Positions 58,763-64,000 of a stretch of DNA of 64,000 bases are shown in pieces; positions within the stretch are counted from its first letter, which is position 1; every line of letters starts with the position of its first letter. The translations under genes were made by a program, and so were the position numbers. The DNA comes from Armatimonas rosea (GTDB lineage: Bacteria; Armatimonadota; Armatimonadia; Armatimonadales; Armatimonadaceae). The stretch spans positions 682,001-746,000 of the forward strand of contig NZ_JACHGW010000001.1 of the NCBI RefSeq assembly GCF_014202505.1, given 5' to 3'. The notes beneath the pieces are model-generated. The model ran no database searches. It worked only from the letters and a program-made list of their open reading frames with translations, and had not been told where the DNA came from.

Positions 58763-60037
58763 ATGCGTCTGATTATGCTTGTCTTGGCAACACTCGCAAC
58801 CGCGGCGCTGGCGAGTGCGCCCAAAGCGCCCGATGCGACGTCGGAGTACCTCACGGCCACGATGGACGATCCCATTGCGCGGCTTCAGAAGCGGCTGGAC
58901 CGTGGCGAGGTAAAGCTGCGCTATGAGCCACAGGGAGGCTACCTCAAGTCTCTGCTGGCGGCCCTCCAGGTGCCGGTGAGCTCGCAGCTGCTGGTGTTCT
59001 CCAAGACGAGCCTCCAGCTGCAGTTTATTACCCCCAGCACGCCACGCGCCCTGTACTTCAACGAGAGCTGCTGGGTCGGGTTTGTGCAGGGGGGGAGTGT
59101 CTTGGAGCTCATGGCGCAGGACCCCGTGCACGGCGCGGTCTTCTACACCCTCACCCAGAACCCCAATCGGATTCAGCTCAAGCGCCATACCTACGAGTGC
59201 CTCCAGTGCCACCAGTCATCGCTGACCCAGAGCGTGCCGGGCCATGTCATGCGCTCGCTCTTTGTGCGCGCCGACGGCACCCCGGACTTCTCGGCGGGCT
59301 CCAAGGTCACCACCGACGAGAGCCCGTTCGAGGAGCGCTGGGGTGGCTGGTACGTGACGGGGACCCATGGCAGGCAGCGACACCTGGGCAATGAGATCGC
59401 GCGGGGCGGCGACGGCGATGCACACGTGGACTCCGAGGCGGGGGCGAACCTGACCAACCTGCGCGAGCGCTTTGACACGACTCCGTATCTGACGCCCCAC
59501 TCCGATATTGTCGCTCTGCTGGTGGCGGAGCACCAGGGCCATGTCCAGAACCTGCTGACCCGTGCCAGCTACTTGGTGCGCGATAGCCTGCGCGATGAAG
59601 AGCAGCTCAACGCGGCGCTCAAGGAGACCGGGCGGCGCGAGAGCACGACCCGCCGGATCGCCAGTGCCTGCGAGCCGCTGGTGAAGGGCCTGCTCTACTG
59701 CGGCGAGGCTCCGCTGAAAGAGCCCGTGGCGGGCACGACCCCCTTTGCGCGGCAGTTCGCCCAGCAGGGGCCGCTGGATGGCAACGGCCGCTCCCTGCGC
59801 GACCTCGACCTCAAGACCCGCCTCGCCCGCTACCCCCTGAGCTGGATGGTCTACTCGCCGCAGCTCGATGCCCTGCCCAAAGAGGCCCGTGACTACATCC
59901 GCCAGCGCCTCGAGGAGGTTCTCGGCGGGAAAGACACCACGTCTGATTTCGCCCACCTCACAGAAGCAGATAAAAAAGCCATCCGCGAGATTCTCACCGC
60001 CACCAAGCCCACGCTACTTGTGGCTACAACCCACTAA
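58763..60037 (+). CDS. Secreted protein with a single CXXCH haem site (424 aa)
   Basis: Signal peptide MRLIMLVLATLATAALASAP, then about 125 residues before the haem-binding motif CLQCH (Cys146, Cys149, His150). Downstream are GHVMRSLFVRADGTPDF, WGGWYVTGTHGRQRHLGNE and a helical C-terminus (YPLSWMVYSPQLDALP, KEARDYIRQRLEEVL). The layout resembles uncharacterised cytochrome-c-like proteins of Planctomycetes and Bacteroidetes, in which one CXXCH lies before a Trp/Gly/His-rich region. An axial Met is not obvious. The ATG at 58763 is preceded by a -10-like element, so the longer open frame through the palindrome is rejected. Confidence 0.78.
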   Translation: MRLIMLVLATLATAALASAPKAPDATSEYLTATMDDPIARLQKRLDRGEVKLRYEPQGGYLKSLLAALQVPVSSQLLVFSKTSLQLQFITPSTPRALYFNESCWVGFVQGGSVLELMAQDPVHGAVFYTLTQNPNRIQLKRHTYECLQCHQSSLTQSVPGHVMRSLFVRADGTPDFSAGSKVTTDESPFEERWGGWYVTGTHGRQRHLGNEIARGGDGDAHVDSEAGANLTNLRERFDTTPYLTPHSDIVALLVAEHQGHVQNLLTRASYLVRDSLRDEEQLNAALKETGRRESTTRRIASACEPLVKGLLYCGEAPLKEPVAGTTPFARQFAQQGPLDGNGRSLRDLDLKTRLARYPLSWMVYSPQLDALPKEARDYIRQRLEEVLGGKDTTSDFAHLTEADKKAIREILTATKPTLLVATTH

Positions 60038-61097
60038 GCTCTTGCGCGATCCGCGCCCTTTCCTGGGCGACCGCTTGCTGATAGTGGGCATGGAGCGAGG
60101 AGGCAAGCTGCTGTGCGGCACGCTCCGCCTTCTCCAGGGTCGCAAGATGGGCACCGACACCGCTTTCGAGGAGAGTATGGGCGGCATTAAACGCGGTGAG
60201 CGCCTGTGGACTGGGGCCGAGGGCAAGCCGGAAGAGGAGCTCTGCAGTCTGCTCTGAGGGAGCAGCGCGTCCGAGAAGCTCCAGTGCCTCGGGGTAGAGC
60301 CTGGCTTCAAGGGCCCGCTGCCCGGTTTTGTGCAGGCAGAAGTTCCACTCCCAACCCGCAGGAGTGCCTTGCTCCAAGAGAGCGAGCTGCGCCCGCTGTG
60401 CTGTGTAGGCTTCCAAAGAGTGTCCGACTTCGGCGCGGTAGTTGGCTAGGGCACCTAGGGTATTTTTGCTGTGGGGAAGCGGCAGGGATTTTTCCCAAGT
60501 GTCTAGGCAGGTACGGGCTGTCGGGAGATCGTCGAGGGCGACGGCAAGCTCGTACCACTCCAGAATATCCAGCGCGGATTCTTGGGCAGGGAACTCTTGC
60601 TGCTTATCTTCCCACCAGTTGGCGAGGTGCTCTTGCGAGAACACGTCGCGCTCTTCCAGAAGCTCTTGCATTTCCTCGGTGCCGTGCGCTTGGAAGAACT
60701 GCGCGCCTTCCTCGCCGAATCGACAGAGATACTCGCTATCAAAGCCACAGTAGGTATCGAAGTTGGCGCACTTGGCCTCGCAGAAGAGGGGAAGGTCGTG
60801 GAGGCGCTGGTAGGTTGCCAGAAGATAGGCCGCTTGCTTCAGGGAGGCGGTGAGCCCTTGAAACGGGTCCGACAGTCGCGACTGGGTCTCCTGGGTGAAG
60901 AGAAAACGGACCAGAGCTTCGTCGCTGGGCTGGCGGTCGAACTGGAGACAGTAGAGAAGGGCAACACGGGCTTTTTGGTTAGCATCATACCACTCGCCCT
61001 GGTCATCGGTGGCAGGGGCGTAGGCAAGCGGTGCCCAGGCAGTCGTGTCGCGGCGTGCCTGGGCGAGGAGCGGGAGGTAGGTATGGTGGCTATGCAC
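60024..61097 (-). CDS. Tetratricopeptide-like helical protein (357 aa)
   Basis: A largely helical protein with pairs of helices (ALDILEWYELAVALDDLPTA, ALANYRAEVGHSLEAYTAQR, ALEARLYPEALELLGRA) that fit degenerate TPR repeats. Several Cys and aromatic residues occur in the first half (FCEAKCANFDTYCGFDSEYLC). Start is taken as GTG 61097, overlapping the trpC stop by eight bases; no ATG gives the full domain. It is uncharacterised; cotranscription with trpD-trpC is implied, but a role in tryptophan synthesis is not. Its stop overlaps the convergent monohaem gene by 14 bases. Confidence 0.65.
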   Translation of the reverse strand: MHSHHTYLPLLAQARRDTTAWAPLAYAPATDDQGEWYDANQKARVALLYCLQFDRQPSDEALVRFLFTQETQSRLSDPFQGLTASLKQAAYLLATYQRLHDLPLFCEAKCANFDTYCGFDSEYLCRFGEEGAQFFQAHGTEEMQELLEERDVFSQEHLANWWEDKQQEFPAQESALDILEWYELAVALDDLPTARTCLDTWEKSLPLPHSKNTLGALANYRAEVGHSLEAYTAQRAQLALLEQGTPAGWEWNFCLHKTGQRALEARLYPEALELLGRAAPSEQTAELLFRLALGPSPQALTAFNAAHTLLESGVGAHLATLEKAERAAQQLASSLHAHYQQAVAQERARIAQELSGL

Positions 61098-61890
61098 GGG
61101 TGAGGAGTGCTCGGGTGGCGGCCTCGACATCGGGCTGGCGCATGAGGGACTCCCCGACCAAGACCGCATGCGCTCCGGCGGCGCCCATGCGTGCGACATC
61201 GGCTGGGGTGAAGATGCCGCTCTCCGCGACCGCGACGGCGTCTTTGGGGAACTGGGGCGCTAGGCGTTCGAAGGTCTCTAGGTGCACCTCGAAGGTCTTG
61301 AGGTCGCGGTTGTTGACACCCAGCAGGGTCGCGCCCGACTCGACCGCCAGCGCCACCTCTGCCTCGTTGTGGACCTCGACCAGCGCGTCCATCCCAAGCA
61401 GCTCCGCGACATGGCGCATTTCCGCAAGGCGCGACGGCGACGGAATCGCGGCGACGATCAAGAGGATGGCATCGGCACCTGCGAGGCGGGCTTCGTAGAT
61501 CTGGAGCGGGTCGATGAGGAAGTCTTTGCGCAGGAGGGGCAGGGGGACGGCTTCCCGGATCGCGGCGAGGTAGCCTAGGCTCCCCTGGAAGTACTGCTCA
61601 TCGGTGAGCACCGAGAGGCAGCTCGCACCGCCGGCGTGGTAGGCGCGCGCGATCGCCACGGGGTCGAAGTCCGGGCGGATCAGCCCCTTACTCGGCGATG
61701 CTTTCTTAACCTCTGCGATCAGCTTGGCCCCCCCCGCCCCCAAGGAGGGGGGAGCGAGTGCGGTTCGGAAGCCCCGCGTGGGCGGCAGGTCGGCGCAGCG
61801 GGTGGTGAGGCTGGCGGGGGTGTGCTGGGCGCGCAGGGCCGCGAGCTCGTCGCGCTTGGTGGCGAGAATCTTATCTAAAATCGTGCTCAT
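61090..61890 (-). CDS. trpC: Indole-3-glycerol phosphate synthase
   Basis: Converts CdRP to indole-3-glycerol phosphate in tryptophan synthesis. N-terminus STILDKILATKRDELAAL; core KLIAEVKKASPSKGLIRPDFDP with the catalytic Lys of the EVKKASPSKG motif; then SVLTDEQYFQGSLGYL, LLRKDFLIDPLQIYEARLAGADAILLI, ALVEVHNEAEVALAVESG and LLGVNNRDLKTFEVHLE, and VAESGIFTPADV. A ten-residue insertion (APPSLGAGGA, residues 46-55) encoded by a short palindrome lies just before the catalytic strand, at a place that normally has only a tight loop. ATG overlaps the trpD stop (ATGA). Confidence 0.95.
   Translation of the reverse strand: MSTILDKILATKRDELAALRAQHTPASLTTRCADLPPTRGFRTALAPPSLGAGGAKLIAEVKKASPSKGLIRPDFDPVAIARAYHAGGASCLSVLTDEQYFQGSLGYLAAIREAVPLPLLRKDFLIDPLQIYEARLAGADAILLIVAAIPSPSRLAEMRHVAELLGMDALVEVHNEAEVALAVESGATLLGVNNRDLKTFEVHLETFERLAPQFPKDAVAVAESGIFTPADVARMGAAGAHAVLVGESLMRQPDVEAATRALLTRA
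61727..61753. repeat. In-frame C/G-rich palindrome in trpC
   Basis: A C-run and G-run (CCCCCCCCGCCCCCAAGGAGG and GGGG) form a short hairpin coding for APPSLGAGGA on the minus strand. It interrupts the loop before the catalytic strand of TrpC. Its kinship with the larger elements rests on composition and position only. Confidence 0.45.
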
Positions 61891-62906
61891 GATGCGTCTC
61901 GGGCAGTAAACTCCACAAACTGCTCTAGCTTGGTGCGGGCCGCGCCAGAGTCGATTGCCTGGGCGGCGAGGGCGATACCGGCGCGTAGAGACTCGGCGCT
62001 CCCGGCGACATAGAGCGCCGCGCCGGCGTTGGCCAAGACAATCTCGCGGCGGGGGCCGGGCTCGCCGGCGAGGATCGCGCGGACGGTCGCGGCGGGATCG
62101 TCGTGCGGGGCCAGTGCCTCAGGAGTCGTCTCGCTCAGGCCGAGGTCTGCGGGAGTGAGGGTGTAGGTGGTCACCGTGCCGTCCCTGCCCTCCGCTACCA
62201 GCGTCTCGCCGAAGGTCGAGAGCTCGTCGAGGCCCGCCTTGCCATGGACCACGAGCACATGCTCGGCCCCAAGGCGCAGCAAGACAGTGGCGAGCGGCTC
62301 GCAGAGCGCGCCGTCGTAGACCCCGAGGACTTGGCGTGTCGCGCCGGCCGGGTTGGTGAGGGGCCCTAAGGCGTTGAAGATCGTCCGAAAGCCCAGCTCC
62401 GCGCGAACAGGGGCGGCGTGCTTCATCGCGGGGTGGTGGCTGCGGGCAAAGAGAAAGCCAATCCCGACCTCGTCGATGCAGCGCCCTACCGACTCGGGCG
62501 AGAGATCCAGCCGCGCCCCGAGCGCCTCTAAGACATCGGCGGAGCCAAACTTGCTGGTTGCGGCGCGGTTGCCGTGCTTGGCGATCGCGACTCCCGCGGC
62601 GGCGGCGACAAAGGCAGCGGTGGTGGAGACATTGAAGGTCTTGCGGGCCGCGCCCCCAGTGCCGCAGGTATCCACCAGCGGGCGGCGCGTGGTCGTCACC
62701 TTGAGCGAGTGCGCCCGCATCCCGCGCGCAAACCCCGTGAGCTCCTCGACACTCTCTCCCTTGAGCCGCAGCGCCGTGAGCAGGGCCCCGAGCTGGGCAG
62801 GAGTCGCCTCGCCGGCCATGACCTTGCCCATCGCGGCCTCCGCCTCTGCCTCGGAGAGCATGTGGCCACCGATTACCTTTGCCAGAACTTCTTTCACAGC
62901 AGGCAT
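61887..62906 (-). CDS. trpD: Anthranilate phosphoribosyltransferase
   Basis: Transfers phosphoribosyl from PRPP to anthranilate. Visible: PLVDTCGTGGAARKTFNVSTTAAFVAAAAG, in two motif halves, the PRPP loop (DTCGTGG) and KTFNVST; AKHGNRAATSKFGSADVLEALG with the KHGNR anthranilate motif; LGPLTNPAGATRQVLGV; VVHGKAGLDELS. Length 339 is typical. ATG 62906 is selected because the family begins near this Met; the frame runs to 62933. It is the first gene of a trpD-trpC pair, with other trp genes presumably elsewhere. It is transcribed divergently from atpG across 68 bases. Confidence 0.95.
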   Translation of the reverse strand: MPAVKEVLAKVIGGHMLSEAEAEAAMGKVMAGEATPAQLGALLTALRLKGESVEELTGFARGMRAHSLKVTTTRRPLVDTCGTGGAARKTFNVSTTAAFVAAAAGVAIAKHGNRAATSKFGSADVLEALGARLDLSPESVGRCIDEVGIGFLFARSHHPAMKHAAPVRAELGFRTIFNALGPLTNPAGATRQVLGVYDGALCEPLATVLLRLGAEHVLVVHGKAGLDELSTFGETLVAEGRDGTVTTYTLTPADLGLSETTPEALAPHDDPAATVRAILAGEPGPRREIVLANAGAALYVAGSAESLRAGIALAAQAIDSGAARTKLEQFVEFTARDAS

Positions 62907-62959
62907 TAGACCACTTGGAAAACTCCGTAGCAAGACGGCGTTAGGGAGGGGGGATATGG

Positions 62960-62965
62960 TAAAAT
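62960..62965 (+). promoter_or_regulatory. Extended -10 for leaderless atpG transcript
   Basis: TAAAAT preceded by TGG (TG-n) lies nine bases before the ATG at 62975. A purine run (GGGAGGGGGG) is further upstream and cannot serve as a ribosome site for this start. Confidence 0.5.
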
Positions 62966-62974
62966 AGGGCCGCT

Positions 62975-63862
62975 ATGCCCTCCATGCGTCAGATTCGCGG
63001 TCGTATTCGCACCGCCAAGAATATCCAGCAGATTACCAAGGCGATGAAGATGGTCGCCGCTGCCCGTCTCAAGCGTGCTCAGGACCGTGTGGTCGCCGCT
63101 CGCCCCTATGCCAACAAGATGAAGGAAGTCATGGGGTCGCTGAGCAAGGCCGGTGCGGGCAACATCACCCACCCCCTGCTTGAGGTGCGCGCGCCCGAGA
63201 AGGTCGGGATTGTGGTGATCAGCGCGGACCGTGGGCTCTGCGGCTCGTACTCGACCAACCTGCTCAAGAAGGTCCAGGAAGTGCTCCGAACCGGCGGTGT
63301 CGAGGGCGGTGCGGTCACCCCCGAGACCACCAAGCTTCTGCTGGCGGGGCGCAAGGCACAGACCTACTTCCGCCGCCGCCCCTACGCCATCGTGGGGGAG
63401 TTCACGCTCAACATGACCAACCCGAGCTTTGCCGAGGCACAAGAGATCGCCAAGCAAGCGCGGGATCTCTACACCAGCGGTGAGGTCGATGTGATCTACT
63501 TGGTCTACACGAAGTTCCTCTCCGCGCTGGTGCAGAAGCCCATGGCGGTCCAGATGCTCCCGATGGTGGCCGAGGACGATATCGAGGCGAGTGGGACCAA
63601 CGAGGACTATATCTTCGAGCCCGATGCCGAGACGCTCTTTGGCAACATGCTGCCCCGCTCGGTGGACACGCTGGTCTACCAGGCGCTGATCGAGTCCGTG
63701 GCGAGTGAGCACGGTGCCCGAATGACCGCGATGTCGTCCGCAACCGACAACGCCGGCAAGATGATCGCGGGCCTGACCCTCGCGGCCAACCGCGCCCGCC
63801 AGGCCGGTATCACCAAGGAGCTCGCCGAGATCGTGGGCGGCGCCGACGCGCTCAAGGGATAG
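62975..63862 (+). CDS. atpG: F1-ATP synthase gamma subunit
   Basis: The rotating central stalk of F1. N-terminal helix RQIRGRIRTAKNIQQITKAM, MVAAARLKRAQD, the Rossmann-like middle (VGIVVISADRGLCGSYSTNL, FRRRPYAIVGEF), and the C-terminal helix QALIESVASEHGARMTAMSSATDNAGKMI are the expected signature (the ALIES/EH..RM..M motif is PROSITE-like). Length 295 is normal. Unusually it is not beside atpA or atpD: divergent trpD lies upstream and a terminator follows. Either the ATP synthase genes are scattered in this genome or this is a translocated or second copy. Confidence 0.95.
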   Translation: MPSMRQIRGRIRTAKNIQQITKAMKMVAAARLKRAQDRVVAARPYANKMKEVMGSLSKAGAGNITHPLLEVRAPEKVGIVVISADRGLCGSYSTNLLKKVQEVLRTGGVEGGAVTPETTKLLLAGRKAQTYFRRRPYAIVGEFTLNMTNPSFAEAQEIAKQARDLYTSGEVDVIYLVYTKFLSALVQKPMAVQMLPMVAEDDIEASGTNEDYIFEPDAETLFGNMLPRSVDTLVYQALIESVASEHGARMTAMSSATDNAGKMIAGLTLAANRARQAGITKELAEIVGGADALKG

Positions 63863-63863
63863 G

Positions 63864-63890
63864 CCCCCTGGCCCCCACAAGTGGGGGAGA
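63864..63890. repeat. C/G-arm palindrome, family C, after atpG
   Basis: CCCCCTGGCCCCC (63864-63876) with ACAAG loop and GTGGGGGAGA. The left arm is identical over 13 bases to the palindrome inside the PHP gene at 54087-54099. Confidence 0.6.
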
Positions 63891-63897
63891 CATAAGG

Positions 63898-63937
63898 AAA
63901 TCCCCCGTGCCGCAGCCTGCGGCACGGGGGATTTTTG
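63898..63937. terminator. Strong bidirectional terminator
   Basis: A perfect stem AATCCCCCGTGCCGCAG / CTGCGGCACGGGGGATT with only a short loop, followed by TTTTGTTTTT on the plus strand. It ends atpG on the plus strand and the gene entering from the right on the minus strand. Confidence 0.9.
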
Positions 63938-63940
63938 TTT

Positions 63941-64000
63941 TTAGAGCGTCCCGAGGAACTCTAATAGATCCGCTCTGTCGGTGGCGCTGAGGTTGGCATA
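63941..64000 (-). CDS. C-terminal end of a gene entering from the right (partial, 19 aa)
   Basis: On the minus strand the last 19 codons read YANLSATDRADLLEFLGTL and end in TAA at 63943-63941, just before the terminator. The pattern (L-(S/T)-x-x-(D/Q)-R-A-D-L-(L/V)-x-F-L-x-T-L) is the usual C-terminal helix of cytochrome c and di-haem cytochrome c peroxidase-type proteins, also planctomycete-type cytochromes. The rest lies outside the window. Confidence 0.6.
   Translation of the reverse strand, partial: YANLSATDRADLLEFLGTL

Noticed and set aside
1-64000. tRNA, rRNA or other stable RNA genes
   Set aside because: No T-loop-like (GGTTCGAATCC) segment with matching acceptor stem and no rRNA-like stretch was seen on reading either strand; a covariance search would be needed to exclude small RNAs.

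Overview
The window looks like chromosome from a high-G+C member of the Armatimonadota. The main evidence is four copies of a near-identical prepilin leader running into a C-terminal H-X9-D(G/S) motif, a class of pseudopilin greatly expanded in that phylum, together with Gly/Pro-rich secreted proteins, CRTAC1 and DUF5916-type surface proteins, and many small lipoproteins. This placement is inference; no rRNA or tRNA gene is visible.

Layout. 1-2.7 kb: two pseudopilins, each followed by a tiny Pro-rich lipoprotein, then a leaderless relative of the pseudopilin C-terminus. 2.7-8.4 kb: M20 peptidase, rhamnulokinase, DprA and a PQQ-type beta-propeller. 8.5-15.3 kb: a glycosyltransferase and a BMP-type (nucleoside-like) ABC importer whose ATPase and permease genes are separated by a strikingly AT-rich two-gene island. 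The island encodes an IolE-like TIM barrel fused to two GAF-like regions and a histidine kinase, plus a receiver-only response regulator. 15.5-19.1 kb: a sulfonate/nitrate-type ABC operon that also carries a 50-residue DUF2292-like gene and a pseudopilin. 19.2-23 kb: a MacA/MacB-like exporter without an ATPase. 23-30.4 kb: sugar kinases, an oxidoreductase and a glycan-assembly cluster of glycosyltransferases and a hexapeptide acetyltransferase. 30.4-33.2 kb: three uncharacterised genes built from one repeated alpha/beta unit. 33.3-42.5 kb: dihydrolipoamide dehydrogenase, SGNH esterase, a pseudopilin/TPR/lipoprotein/CRTAC1 run and a LacI regulator. 42.5-51.2 kb: a LuxR-type regulator, a fused sugar-nucleotide enzyme, MscL, a Spy-like protein, a DUF5916 protein and a large secreted protein. 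51.3-53.6 kb: a membrane-anchored subtilase translationally coupled to two tiny proteins sharing an FDE motif. 53.8-64 kb: PHP phosphoesterase, Gfo/Idh/MocA dehydrogenase, CPT-like kinase, alpha/beta hydrolase, a monohaem protein, trpD-trpC, a solitary atpG, and the last 19 codons of a gene entering from the right.

Three patterns run through the window. First, long imperfect palindromes (about 145-185 bp, four intergenic copies sharing a loop) and shorter C/G-arm palindromes, several lying in frame inside genes (ABC ATPase linker, PHP protein twice, trpC). Second, a -10-like hexamer (often TAAAAT) only 5-9 bases before the start codon of eight genes, suggesting leaderless transcription. Third, very tight gene packing with ATGA, TAATG and TTGA overlaps.

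The best candidates for undescribed biology are the AT-rich TIM-barrel kinase island and the subtilase with its two micro-proteins.
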